Positions 49,475-58,753 are shown, counted from the stretch's first letter. The stretch is 64,000 nucleotides of DNA from Streptomyces sp. 35G-GA-8 (GCF_023534745.1 NZ_JAMHJQ010000006.1:457586-521585), one strand, 5' to 3'. A program made the numbers and translations. Notes: generated by a model not told the origin, from the letters alone.

Positions 49475-50538
49475 CCACCGTCCTGGGCCGGGACCTCACC
49501 ACCCGGAAGGGAGACCCGGCCGCGTCACCAGAAGATCGGGCCCCCTTGCTGGAGATCAGCGGACTGACCGTGTCGTACGGCCGCCGGGCCACTTCGCTGC
49601 GGCGCGCCGGCACCACGCGGGTGCTCTCCGGCGTCGATCTCACCATCCGTACGGGCGAGATCCTCGGGATCATCGGCGAGACCGGCTCGGGCAAGACCAC
49701 CCTGGCCCGTGCCACGGTCGGGCTGGTACGGCCGGAGGCGGGCAGCATCGCCTTCGAGGGCACCGATCTGCTCCGGCTCACCCGTCGTGGGCTGCGGGAC
49801 TTCCGGCGCACCGGACGGGTGCAGTTCATGTTCCAGGACCCGCTCCGCTCCCAGGACCCGGAGTTGACGGTACGTCAGACAGTGGCCGAGCCACTCGCCG
49901 CCGTCGGAGCCCTCACCCGGCGGGAACGCGCCGAGCGTGCCGACGAGGCGCTGGCGCTCGTGGGGCTGGACGCACGGGCGCTGGGATCGCGTATCCCCGG
50001 GCAGCTCTCCGGCGGCCAGCGCCAACGGGTCTCGCTCGCCCGCGCCATCGTCACCCGGCCACGCCTGCTGCTCAGCGACGAGCCGGTCAGCGCGCTGGAC
50101 GCCTCCAACCGCAATCTCGTACTGAGCCTGCTCGACCGCCTCCGCCGTGAACTGGGCCTCGCCGTCGTCGTCATCTCCCACGACCTCAGCTCGCTGGCGG
50201 GGACCGCGGACCGGGTCGCCGTCCTCTTTCGCGGACGCCTCGTGGAACAGGGCCCCATCGGCGCGGTACTTGAGCGGCCCCGGCATCCGTACACCGCGCT
50301 GCTCACCGCGTCCGCGCCGAGCGTACGCACTGAACACCGGCTGTCGCCCGCCCAGTTGAGGCCCGCGCCCGACCGCGAGCCGTGGCCGGACGACGAGGGC
50401 TGTGTCTTCGCGCCACGCTGCCGCTTCGCGGGACCGGAGTGCCGGGACGAGCCGCGTCCCGCCGCCGTCACGGAGGCCGGGCGGTCCCACTCCGTCGCCT
50501 GCCACCACGCCGACGGCTGGCGGGCCCTGCTCGGCTGA
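49471..50538 (+). CDS. ABC transporter ATP-binding protein (DppF-like)
   Basis: 355 residues. Walker A GETGSGKTT, Q-loop MFQDPLRSQDP, signature LSGGQRQR, Walker B LLLSDEPVSALD, switch SHDL, and C-terminal CVFAPRCRFAGPEC. ATG overlaps DppD (ATGA). It completes the two-ATPase, two-permease import system. Confidence 0.9.
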   Translation: MTTVLGRDLTTRKGDPAASPEDRAPLLEISGLTVSYGRRATSLRRAGTTRVLSGVDLTIRTGEILGIIGETGSGKTTLARATVGLVRPEAGSIAFEGTDLLRLTRRGLRDFRRTGRVQFMFQDPLRSQDPELTVRQTVAEPLAAVGALTRRERAERADEALALVGLDARALGSRIPGQLSGGQRQRVSLARAIVTRPRLLLSDEPVSALDASNRNLVLSLLDRLRRELGLAVVVISHDLSSLAGTADRVAVLFRGRLVEQGPIGAVLERPRHPYTALLTASAPSVRTEHRLSPAQLRPAPDREPWPDDEGCVFAPRCRFAGPECRDEPRPAAVTEAGRSHSVACHHADGWRALLG

Positions 50539-50593
50539 CCGCACGCGGAAGACCCACCCCGCGGAACCACCCCATGGAAGGAGAGCCACCCCC

Positions 50594-51808
50594 GTGGACG
50601 GAGAACCACCAAACGACCATCGAGTTCGCGCGCTGCCGCCCCTGGACCTCGGCCGGCTCCCCGCCCTCACCACCGCACTCGCCGCCCGTGCGGCCGAGCA
50701 CGACCGCGACGCCTCCTTCCCGGCCGAGGGGTTCGTCCTCGCCCGGGAGGCCGGGCTGCTCACCGCCACCGTGGCGGCCCGGCACGGCGGCCCCGGGGCC
50801 GGACTCGCCGACACCGTCCGCATCCTGCGCGCGCTCGGGGCAGGGGACCCGGCCGTCGCGCTGGTCACCGCCATGACGCTGTTCACGCATGCCGCGCAGG
50901 CCCGTACCCCGAGCTGGCCGCCCGCCGCGTACGCCGCGCTTCTCGACGAGGCGGCCACCGGACCGGCCCTGGTCAACTCCCTTCGCGTCGAGGCGGAGTT
51001 GGGCAGCCCGGTACGCGGCGGACTCCCCGCCACCACCGCCCGGCGCGAGGGCGCCGACTGGCTGCTGACCGGACGGAAGATCTACTCGACCGGCGCCGTC
51101 GGGCTCAGCCGGATGCTGGTCTTCGCGCGGACGGACGAGGACCCCGTACGCGTCGGCACCTTCATCGTGCGCGCCGGCAGCCCGGGGCTGACCGTCGAAG
51201 CGACCTGGGACCACGTCGGACTGCGCGCCAGCCGCAGCGACGATGTCGTCCTCGACTCCGTACCCGTACCGGCCGACGACGTCATCGCGCTCGACGAACC
51301 CGGCGATATCCCGGGCGCCCGGCCCGACGTGGAGACCGGCGCCTGGAACGCACTCGGGCTGACCGCCCTCTATCTGGGCATCGCGGGCGCGGCCAGGGAC
51401 TGGCTCACCGGCTTTCTGCACGACCGGGTCCCGACCGCGCTCGGCGCGCCACTGGCCACGCTGCCCAGGTTCCAGAGCGCGGTCGGCGAGATCGAGGCCG
51501 CTCTCCTGGGGGCGAACACGCTGGTCGACGCGGTGGCCGGGCGGATCGACGACGGCGACCCGGAGGCCGCGGAGCGGGCCGGCGCCATCAAGGTGCTCGG
51601 CACCCGCGCCGCCGTCACGGCCGTCGAACAGGCCGTCGCGCTCACCGGCAATCACGGCCTCACCCGAGCCAACCCGCTCCAGCGGCACTACCGCGACGTG
51701 CTGTGTGCGCGGGTGCACACACCACAGGACGACTCCGTACTGCTCACCACCGGCCGCGCGGCGCTCGCCCGTGCGCTCGACCGCCGGTCCGCACCGAAAG
51801 GCGACTGA
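50594..51808 (+). CDS. Acyl-CoA dehydrogenase/DszC-like flavin monooxygenase
   Basis: 404 residues of the acyl-CoA dehydrogenase fold: AAEHDRDASFPAEGF, LREAGLL-type helix, TARREGADWLLTGRKIYSTGA, WDHVGLRASRSDDVVLDSVPVP. The C-terminal half has helices LQRHYRDVLCARVHTPQDD, typical of the SfnB/DszC sulfur-acquisition branch, which uses reduced flavin and oxygen rather than CoA esters. The GTG start follows AAGGAG by about 10 bases. Its partners are the SsuD-like and reductase genes downstream. Confidence 0.8.
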   Translation: MDGEPPNDHRVRALPPLDLGRLPALTTALAARAAEHDRDASFPAEGFVLAREAGLLTATVAARHGGPGAGLADTVRILRALGAGDPAVALVTAMTLFTHAAQARTPSWPPAAYAALLDEAATGPALVNSLRVEAELGSPVRGGLPATTARREGADWLLTGRKIYSTGAVGLSRMLVFARTDEDPVRVGTFIVRAGSPGLTVEATWDHVGLRASRSDDVVLDSVPVPADDVIALDEPGDIPGARPDVETGAWNALGLTALYLGIAGAARDWLTGFLHDRVPTALGAPLATLPRFQSAVGEIEAALLGANTLVDAVAGRIDDGDPEAAERAGAIKVLGTRAAVTAVEQAVALTGNHGLTRANPLQRHYRDVLCARVHTPQDDSVLLTTGRAALARALDRRSAPKGD

Positions 51809-51813
51809 AACCC

Positions 51814-53094
51814 ATGCCGGATCCGACCGCACCATCCGCCCCCACGGTCTCTGCCCCTGCCGAGTCCTCCGCCGCTCCTGTGGCGGCTTCCGCCCCGGTG
51901 ATCCCCGCCGCTCCGAACGGCCCGAGCCCTCACGGCGTCGAGTTCATCGGCATGATCGGGACCCAGGACGCCTCCGAGACCAGGCCGCCCAGCGGGCCCG
52001 TCATCGACCGTGATTACACGGCCCGGTTCGCCCGCGCCCACGAGGACGCCGGCTTCGACCGGATCCTCATCGGCTACAGCTCAAGCAGGCCCGACGGCGC
52101 GCAGGTCGCCGCGTATGTCGCCGCCAGGACCGAACGCCTCGGTCTGCTCGTCGCCCACCGCCCAGGCTTCATCGCGCCGACGCTCGCGGCCCGTTCCTTC
52201 GCCACGCTCGACCAGTTCAGCGGTGGACGCGTCGCCGTACACACCATCACCGGGGGCAACGACACCGAGCAGCGCAGGGACGGTGACTATCTCGACAAGG
52301 AGGAGCGCTACGAGCGCACCGACGAGTATCTGTCCATCCTGCGCCGCGCCTGGGCGTCCGCCGAACCCTTCAGCCACGAGGGGCGTCATTACCGCTTCGA
52401 GGGGTACGGGTCCGAGGTGCTGCCCTGCCATCCGTCGGGCATCCCGCTCTACTTCGGCGGCTCCTCCGAGGCCGCCTACCGGGTGGGCGGCAGGCACGCG
52501 GACACCTTCGCGCTGTGGGGTGAGCCGCTCGCCGAGACCGCCGAGCAGATCGCGTCCGTGCGCGCGGCGGCCGTCGCCGCCGGACGCACCGCACCCCCGG
52601 GCATCAGTGTGTCCTTCCGCCCGATTCTCGGCGCCACCGAGGAACTGGCCTGGGAGCGGGCGCACCGCATCCTGGCTACCATCAAGTCCGGTGCCGGACG
52701 GCCCTTCTTCGACCAGACGCGCCACCACCAGGGGCAGAGCGGCCCGGCCGACGTCGGCCCGGCCAACGTCGGTTCGCAGCGGCTGCTCGCCGCGGCGGCC
52801 AAGGGCGACCTCCATGACCGCGCGCTGTGGACGCCGACGGCCACCGCCACCGGAGCGGGTGGCAACACCACGGCCCTCGTCGGCACCCCGGAGACCGTCG
52901 CGCGTGCGCTGCTCGACTATGTCGACATCGGCGCGACCACGCTCCTCATCCGTGGGTACGACCCGCTGGACGACGCGGTCGAGTACGGGCGCGAGCTGAT
53001 CCCGCTCGTCCGTCAGGAACTCGCCCACCGGAGGGCCAACGCGGTCGCCTCGCCGGTCGCGTCGTCCGCCACCGTCGAGACGGCCGACCTGTGA
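51814..53094 (+). CDS. SsuD-like (alkanesulfonate monooxygenase family) flavin monooxygenase
   Basis: 426 residues, bacterial luciferase-like TIM barrel: VEFIGMIGTQDASE, GFDRILIGYSSSRPD, LGLLVAHRPGFIAPTLAARSFATLDQFSGGRVAVHTITGG, YLDKEERYERTDEYL, ending with ATTLLIRGYDPLDDA. These match SsuD/SfnG-type enzymes that use FMNH2 and oxygen to cleave C-S bonds and release sulfite. The N-terminal ~35 residues are Ala/Pro-rich. Start ATG 5 bases after the previous stop, with GAAAGG upstream. Confidence 0.88.
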   Translation: MPDPTAPSAPTVSAPAESSAAPVAASAPVIPAAPNGPSPHGVEFIGMIGTQDASETRPPSGPVIDRDYTARFARAHEDAGFDRILIGYSSSRPDGAQVAAYVAARTERLGLLVAHRPGFIAPTLAARSFATLDQFSGGRVAVHTITGGNDTEQRRDGDYLDKEERYERTDEYLSILRRAWASAEPFSHEGRHYRFEGYGSEVLPCHPSGIPLYFGGSSEAAYRVGGRHADTFALWGEPLAETAEQIASVRAAAVAAGRTAPPGISVSFRPILGATEELAWERAHRILATIKSGAGRPFFDQTRHHQGQSGPADVGPANVGSQRLLAAAAKGDLHDRALWTPTATATGAGGNTTALVGTPETVARALLDYVDIGATTLLIRGYDPLDDAVEYGRELIPLVRQELAHRRANAVASPVASSATVETADL

Positions 53095-53117
53095 CCATTC
53101 GGATGAAGGGAAGCGGC

Positions 53118-53618
53118 ATGACCATGTCCGCGGAACGCACCGCAGCCACCGACGAGATACTGCGCCGCACCCTGCGGCGGCACGCCGCCGGGGTCACCGT
53201 GATCACGGTCCCGGGGCCGGCCGGCTTCACCGCGACCTCGTTCACCTCGGTCTCGCTGGAACCGGCGCTGGTCTCCTTCTGCCTCGGTCTCACGGCCTCC
53301 ACGCTCGCCGCCGTACAGGGCGCCGACCGCTTCGCCGTCCATGTGCTCGGCGTCGAGAACACCACGCTCGCCCGGCAGTTCGCCCGCAGCGGCATCGACC
53401 GGTTCGCCGGGGTCCCCTGGACGGCGGACCATGACGGACTGCCACTGCTTCAGGGCGTCCCGGCCTGGCTCAGCGCCCGGGTGACACTGCGTCAACGCGT
53501 CGGTGACCATGTGCTGGTGGTCGGCGAGGTCGAGTCGGGCGGCGGCCATGGCGAGGGGCAGGCGCTGGTGCACCACAATGGCGCGTTCGCCGCGCCGGTG
53601 CCGCTTCCACCGAACTAG
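53118..53618 (+). CDS. Flavin reductase (DIM6/NTAB family)
   Basis: 166 residues: LRRHAAGVTVITVPGPAGFTATSFTSVSLEPALVSFCL is the conserved FMN-binding core; then FAVHVLGVENTTLARQFA and the late VGEVESG, HHNG. It would supply reduced FMN to the two monooxygenases upstream. Start choice: ATG at 53118 (AAGGGAAG just upstream); GTG at 53091 (GTGA overlap) and ATG at 53124 are alternatives. Confidence 0.87.
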   Translation: MTMSAERTAATDEILRRTLRRHAAGVTVITVPGPAGFTATSFTSVSLEPALVSFCLGLTASTLAAVQGADRFAVHVLGVENTTLARQFARSGIDRFAGVPWTADHDGLPLLQGVPAWLSARVTLRQRVGDHVLVVGEVESGGGHGEGQALVHHNGAFAAPVPLPPN

Positions 53619-53769
53619 GCCCTGTCTGCCCTGTCTGCCCCGTCGGCCGGAGCGCGGAGTCATGTCCGCCTTCCGGCCCTCGCGGGGCGTCATGCTCTGG
53701 ACGTCCACTGTTCAGCCAGCCGACACCCGCTCTGCCCGAAAACGACCGTATGCGCGTATGCCATGAAGC

Positions 53770-54519
53770 ATGGCAACACAGGACCGGAATCGGACAGAGT
53801 CAGATGTGAACCATTCGCCCCGCGCCCGCATTCGCGCCGGCGACCCGGCCGAATTCGGGCGGTTATTCGAGGATTACGCCGGAATCGTCTATCGCTATGC
53901 CATGCGTGTAACCGGTGACTGGGCCACCGCCGAGGACGTCGTGTCGCTGACCTTTCTGGAGGCGTGGAGGCTGCGCGAAAAAGTGCACCCGGAGGGGGAG
54001 AGCCTGCGTCCCTGGCTGCTCGGAATCGCCACCAACGTCCTGCGCAACACCGTGCGCACGGCCAGACGCCATCACCTCGCGCTCGCCCGGCTACCGGAAC
54101 CGGAAGCCGTACCGGACTTCGCGGAGGGGCTGGCCGCCCGGCTGGCCGACACGGAGGAACTGGCCGCCGCCCGGGTGGCGTTAGGCGGGCTCCGGCGTGC
54201 GGAGCGGGAGGTCTTCGCCCTGTGCGTCTGGGAAGGGCTCGACCACGCGGCCGTCGCCAAGGCACTCGGGGTGGCCGTCGGCACCGTACGCTCCCGACTC
54301 TCCCGCGCCCGCGGGCGGCTGCGGCAACTCACCGAAGCGGAACTGCGCCGCAGCAGAGCCAAGCACCCCGGAGCCAAAGACGGCGGAGCCCGTAACAGCA
54401 GAGGCGAAGGCGTCGGCGATAATAGCGGCAGAAAGGATACGCAACGCTCCTCCTTCCGCGGACAGTTCATAGAGAGCCGCACTTCGGCGGCCGCGTCGAC
54501 ACAGAAGGGAAACCGATGA
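53770..54519 (+). CDS. ECF-type RNA polymerase sigma factor with two TTA codons
   Basis: 249 residues. Region 2: FEDYAGIVYRYAMRVTGDWATAEDVVSLTFLEAWR. Region 4: LRRAEREVFALCVWEGLDHAAVAKALGVAVGTVRSRLSRAR. The C-terminal ~60 residues are charged and low-complexity. Codons 32 (53863) and 138 (54181) are TTA, needing the bldA tRNA, so synthesis is probably tied to development. ATG at 53770 lacks a ribosome site; the GTG at 53806 (NHSPRARI) is an equally good start. The stop overlaps the next gene (ATGA). Confidence 0.85.
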   Translation: MATQDRNRTESDVNHSPRARIRAGDPAEFGRLFEDYAGIVYRYAMRVTGDWATAEDVVSLTFLEAWRLREKVHPEGESLRPWLLGIATNVLRNTVRTARRHHLALARLPEPEAVPDFAEGLAARLADTEELAAARVALGGLRRAEREVFALCVWEGLDHAAVAKALGVAVGTVRSRLSRARGRLRQLTEAELRRSRAKHPGAKDGGARNSRGEGVGDNSGRKDTQRSSFRGQFIESRTSAAASTQKGNR

Positions 54520-55457
54520 GTTTCTTCTCGCGATGGCGGTCCCATGCCGGGCACGAGGATTCCTTTCCGTTCCCCCCGGCGCCACCATACGAAGGTCTCT
54601 CCGCCGAGCGGCAGAATCTCCTCAAGCAGCGTTTCCTGCGACAGATAACCCGGGAATCCGCGCCCGAGCCCTCACCCGTACGGCCGGTCCGTCCCCGCCG
54701 GTATCGGCCGGCCGCCCTCGTGGCCGTCCCCGCTCTGCTCGTCGCCGCCCTGGCCATGGTGACAAGCCTCACGGGCGCGTTCCGCGGCTCCGCGGCCGAC
54801 CACCACGAAGCGGTGCGGCTGCTGGACCGTATCGCCGTGGTGGCCGCCGAGCGCCCGGCCAGGACGGTACGCGACGAGCAGTACGTGTACACGAGGATCA
54901 AGGGCTCGTGGCCGGTGCCGGACGAGGGCACGGACGTCTTCATCCGTGAGGACTGGATCGCGGTGGACGGCGAGCGGAACGGCCTCGCCCGGCAGGTGTA
55001 CGAACCGGGAAGCCCTTCGCTGGACTCCCGGCCCCCTGACGGGGGGACGGTGCTCGACAAGGACCTCACCATGACCACATACCGTGAGCTGGAGGCCCTT
55101 CCCACCGACCCGGACGCCTTGCTGGAGAAGATCGAGAAGGACACCGAGGGCCAGGGCCCGGCCTCCGGCCAGGCGGTCTTCGAGGCCATCGCCGAGATGC
55201 TCCCGCAGTCGACCCTCCGGCCCGAGCTGAACGCGGCGCTGTACCGGGCGACCGCCAGGATCCCCGGGGTTGTCGTCAGAAAGGGCGCCATCGACGCCGC
55301 GGGACGGTACGGAATCGGCCTCGCCTTCCACACGGACGGCGACGACGTCGTCTGGGTCTTCGACAAGGACCGGCTGACGTATCTCGGCACGAACAAGGTC
55401 GCGCTCCTCGACGTGGGCATCGCCGACGCGACGGACCAGCGGCCCCTCTCCCGCTGA
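54516..55457 (+). CDS. CU044_5270-type membrane protein (sigma-factor partner)
   Basis: 313 residues: ~65-residue cytosolic N-terminus, one membrane segment (about 66-88), and an extracellular domain with DEQYVYTRIKGSW, REDWIAVDGERNG, YRELEALPTDPDALLEKI. This layout and the translational coupling to an ECF sigma factor match the CU044_5270 family, which may act as anti-sigma-like sensors. The cytosolic part shows no classical zinc anti-sigma motif. Confidence 0.78.
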   Translation: MSFFSRWRSHAGHEDSFPFPPAPPYEGLSAERQNLLKQRFLRQITRESAPEPSPVRPVRPRRYRPAALVAVPALLVAALAMVTSLTGAFRGSAADHHEAVRLLDRIAVVAAERPARTVRDEQYVYTRIKGSWPVPDEGTDVFIREDWIAVDGERNGLARQVYEPGSPSLDSRPPDGGTVLDKDLTMTTYRELEALPTDPDALLEKIEKDTEGQGPASGQAVFEAIAEMLPQSTLRPELNAALYRATARIPGVVVRKGAIDAAGRYGIGLAFHTDGDDVVWVFDKDRLTYLGTNKVALLDVGIADATDQRPLSR

Positions 55458-55523
55458 GGGGCGGATCCACCCGCGCCGCCGCACCCGATATCGGTCCCTC
55501 CCCGGAGGCCGGTGGTATCGGGC

Positions 55524-56540
55524 TCAGGACGTGGCGCTCGCACGGCGACCGGCGGCTCCAGTGGCTCCGACGGCCGTGCCCAGTGTCTCCGGCCTGCTCG
55601 CGTACGGCAGTTCGTCGATCGGCAGGTCGGTGCAGAACCGTGCCATGAGGTCGGCGAAGTCCGCGATCCGCTCCACCGGAGCCAGATGGTCGGTCTCGTC
55701 GATGGTCAGGAATCGCGCCTCGGGAAGCTGGGCGGCCACCTCACGTCCCATGGCGGGCGTGCACAGCGTGTCGTGCTCACCGGTCACCACCAGGCTCGGC
55801 ACGGCGGGTACCGGTTCCGGCCGGTACCACTCGTGCCGCATCAGCCGGGTGTTGTGCTCCGCGGACTTCTTCAGCTGCTCGGGGTCCTGCCCGGCGATCT
55901 GCTGGTACACCAGCCGGGACACGGCGGCGTGCTTGCGTACCCGGCCCGTGCCGGGCGGCGACATGAAACGGTCCGCCAGCTCACGGGCGATGGTCTCCGT
56001 CTCACCACGGTCGATCATGACGGACCAGCGCTCCATCGCCGCCGCGTAGTCCGCCGGGATCCGGGTGGTCATCCCGACCAGCAGCAGCCGGGCGAGCATC
56101 CCCGGGTAGTGCTGGGCGAAGCGCAGACCGACCGCGCCGCCGTAGCAGGCCGCGACCAGATTGACGCGCGGTACGTCGAGTTCGGTGAGCAGATGCCGGA
56201 TGGTCGCGGCGAGGAAGTCGACGCCGTAGTGCGCGGGCAGGAAGTCGGCCGTACCGTACCCCGGCAGATCCACGGTGATCACCTGCCCCAGCGGAGCGAG
56301 CCACTTCTCGTGCCGTACCCAGGAGTGGCGGTCCTGGGACGAGCCGCCCAGCACGAGAAGCGGCTCGGTGAGCGCGGTGCCGTGATCGACGATGCGGCAG
56401 GTGTAGCGGAAGCCGTCGAACGTCAGATCGCGCTCGTCGACCGGGCCGTCGGGACCGCCTTCCTCGGCCGGCTGCTCCGGGATCAGCTGAGGGACCATGG
56501 GCGAGTCCTGCTCCTGGGCGAGAACGGCATCGATGGGCAT
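55524..56540 (-). CDS. Alpha/beta hydrolase with Cys at the nucleophile position
   Basis: 338 residues. LLVLGGSSQDRHSWV, DLPGYGTADFLPAHYG, nucleophile elbow NLVAACYGGAVGL, acid region VTGEHDTLCTP, His in ETDHLAPVE. The usual GxSxG is AxCxG, so a Cys replaces Ser. Dienelactone hydrolase is a known Cys enzyme of this fold; some non-hydrolytic members also lack Ser. The N-terminus is extended by ~35 residues. It stands alone, divergent from an SDR gene. Confidence 0.82.
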   Translation of the reverse strand: MPIDAVLAQEQDSPMVPQLIPEQPAEEGGPDGPVDERDLTFDGFRYTCRIVDHGTALTEPLLVLGGSSQDRHSWVRHEKWLAPLGQVITVDLPGYGTADFLPAHYGVDFLAATIRHLLTELDVPRVNLVAACYGGAVGLRFAQHYPGMLARLLLVGMTTRIPADYAAAMERWSVMIDRGETETIARELADRFMSPPGTGRVRKHAAVSRLVYQQIAGQDPEQLKKSAEHNTRLMRHEWYRPEPVPAVPSLVVTGEHDTLCTPAMGREVAAQLPEARFLTIDETDHLAPVERIADFADLMARFCTDLPIDELPYASRPETLGTAVGATGAAGRRASATS

Positions 56541-56793
56541 GGATCACTCCAGAGCTACGGAAGGGACAAGAACGTCCCTGCCTAGCAGTTGACCCGGCCC
56601 GTTCACGCATTGCTGACCCGATCGTGGGCGGTTCGCGCCCCGGGGTCCGCTGGTCGATTCGACTCTCGCTCAGCAGCACGACGAATCGGTACCCGGGAGG
56701 GTGCACCCATGGTCCGCGGAGGCATCCCGGCATCGCCGACTTCCCGGACAAACCCGTCGCCGGGGTGAACCTTACGAGGTCCGGCCGGTGCCC

Positions 56794-56824
56794 TTGACTT
56801 CGAGTGCGCTCCAATTCGTAGCCT
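56794..56824 (+). promoter_or_regulatory. MerR-type promoter with 19-bp spacer, leaderless SDR transcript
   Basis: TTGACT (56794-56799), 19-bp spacer, TAGCCT (56819-56824), then the ATG at 56832, so the transcript is likely leaderless. The spacer holds the dyad GACTTCGAG-TGCG-CTCCAATTC (7 of 9 positions complementary). A long spacer with a central dyad is the mark of MerR-family activation. Confidence 0.6.
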
Positions 56825-56831
56825 TTTGGCC

Positions 56832-57800
56832 ATGACAACCCCACAGCACACGATCGGATCCGGTTTCGGAGCCCGCAGCACCACTCAGGACGTGCTGCGC
56901 GGCATCGACCTCAGCGGCGCACTCGCCGTCGTCACCGGTGGATACTCGGGCCTCGGCCTGGCGACCACCCGCGCCCTCACCGGCGCCGGAGCCCATGTCG
57001 TGGTGCCCGCCCGGCGACCCGAGACCGCGCGGAAGGCGCTCGACGGCATCGACGGCGTCGAGGTCGACGAACTCGACCTCGCCGATCTCGACAGCGTCCG
57101 CCGGTTCGCCGAGCGGTTCCTCGCCTCGGACCGCTCCATCGACATCGTCATCAACAACGCGGCGGTCATGGCCTGCCCGGAGACCCGGATCGGGCCCGGC
57201 TGGGAGGCGCAGTTCGCGACCAACCACCTCGGTCACTTCGCGCTGGTGAACAGGCTCTGGCCGGCGATCGTCCCCGGCGGCGCCCGGGTCATCTCCCTCT
57301 CCTCGTCCGCCCACCGCAATTCGCCCATCCGGTGGGACGACATGTGGTTCGCGCACGACTACGACAAATGGCAGGCCTACGGTCAGGCGAAGACCGCCAA
57401 CGCGCTGTTCGCCCTGGAACTCGACGCGCTCGGCCGGGACTCCGGCGTACGGGCGTTCTCGGTGCACCCCGGCGGCATCCTCACCCCGTTGCAGCGCCAT
57501 CTCCCCAAGGCGGAAATGATCGCCGCCGGCTGGATCGACGAGGCCGGAAACGCGGTGAACCCCGTGTTCAAGACGGTGGAGCAGGGCGCCGCCACCCAGG
57601 TGTGGGCGGCGACCTCCCCCCAGCTGGCGGGCGCGGGCGGCGTGTACTGCGAGGACTGCGACATCGCCGAGCCCGCCTCGGAGGATGTCTCGGTGCCCGG
57701 TGGCGTACGCGCCTACGCGACCGACCCCGAGCAGGCGAAGCGCCTGTGGCGGCTCTCGGCCGAGCTGACCGGAGTCAACGCGTTCGCGGCGACCGCGTGA
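56832..57800 (+). CDS. Short-chain dehydrogenase/reductase
   Basis: 322 residues, retinol-dehydrogenase-like SDR: TGGYSGLGLATTRAL (TGxxxGxG), NNAAVMACPE, Ser in VISLSSSAHRN, YGQAKTANALF (YxxxK), VHPGGILTPL. NADP(H)-dependent oxidoreductase of unknown substrate. No ribosome site; the likely promoter puts the transcript start at the ATG. No MerR gene is adjacent. Confidence 0.87.
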   Translation: MTTPQHTIGSGFGARSTTQDVLRGIDLSGALAVVTGGYSGLGLATTRALTGAGAHVVVPARRPETARKALDGIDGVEVDELDLADLDSVRRFAERFLASDRSIDIVINNAAVMACPETRIGPGWEAQFATNHLGHFALVNRLWPAIVPGGARVISLSSSAHRNSPIRWDDMWFAHDYDKWQAYGQAKTANALFALELDALGRDSGVRAFSVHPGGILTPLQRHLPKAEMIAAGWIDEAGNAVNPVFKTVEQGAATQVWAATSPQLAGAGGVYCEDCDIAEPASEDVSVPGGVRAYATDPEQAKRLWRLSAELTGVNAFAATA

Positions 57801-57922
57801 GCGGACTCCTCCGCCGCAGGGCCCCGCTCCGTCTCACCGGCCGGCCCCGGCCCGTCGCGCCCGGCGCCCGGCCCGGCTCTAGGCTGGGCGGACCGGTACA
57901 CGCGAGCGAAAGCGAGAGATCC

Positions 57923-58753
57923 GTGACCAGGACCCCGGTGCGGGCACTCAATGACGGCACCGCCCTGCCCGCCGTCGGCCTCGGCACCTATCCGCTCGAC
58001 GACGACGCGAGCGAGAAGGCCGTCGCGGGCGCGCTGGCGCTCGGCTACCGGCTGATCGACACCGCGCTGAACTACCGCAACGAGACCGGCACCGGACGGG
58101 GTGTCGCGCGCGCCGGGGTGCCCCGCGAGGACATCGTCGTCACCACCAAGCTGCCGGGCCGGCACCATGGTTACGAGGAGACCCTCGCGTCCTTCGAGGA
58201 GTCCCGCGCCAAGCTGGGCCTCGACTACGTGGATCTCTATCTCATCCACTGGCCGCTGCCGCGCGTGGACAAGTACGTCGAATCCTGGAAGGCGATGATC
58301 AAGCTCCGGGAGGACGGGCTCGTCCGGTCCATCGGGGTCTCCAACTTCACTCCCGCGCACATCGAGCGCCTGGAGGCGGAGACCGGTGTCCTGCCCTCCG
58401 TCAACCAGATCGAGATGCATCCCGCCCTTCCCCAGGAGGAACTGCGCGCCGTGCACGCGGCCAAGGGGATCCGTACCGAGAGCTGGAGCCCGCTCGGGCG
58501 GGGCAGCCGGCTGCTGACGGATCCGGAGACCGTGGCGATCGCCGAAGAGCACGGCGTCACCCCGGCGCAAGTGGTGCTGCGCTGGCACACCCAGCTCGGC
58601 GCCGTACCCATCCCGAAGTCCGGGGACCCCGGCCGTCAGCGGGAGAACCTGGATATCTTCGGGTTCGAGCTGACGGCCGGTGAACTGGCCAGGATCTCGG
58701 CCGGTCCGCACCGCAGGCTCGGCGGAGACCCGGAGCACCACGAGGAGTTCTGA
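57923..58753 (+). CDS. Aldo/keto reductase
   Basis: 276 residues. Tetrad: LIDTALNYRNE (Asp, Tyr), VTTKLPG (Lys), YLIHWPLP (His); cofactor site VPIPKSGDPGRQ. The GTG at 57923 follows GAGAG and was chosen because the conserved N-terminus (VRALNDGTALPAVGLGT) begins there. Paralogue-like to the enzyme at 33605. A perfect palindrome directly after its stop is its likely terminator. Confidence 0.9.
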   Translation: MTRTPVRALNDGTALPAVGLGTYPLDDDASEKAVAGALALGYRLIDTALNYRNETGTGRGVARAGVPREDIVVTTKLPGRHHGYEETLASFEESRAKLGLDYVDLYLIHWPLPRVDKYVESWKAMIKLREDGLVRSIGVSNFTPAHIERLEAETGVLPSVNQIEMHPALPQEELRAVHAAKGIRTESWSPLGRGSRLLTDPETVAIAEEHGVTPAQVVLRWHTQLGAVPIPKSGDPGRQRENLDIFGFELTAGELARISAGPHRRLGGDPEHHEEF

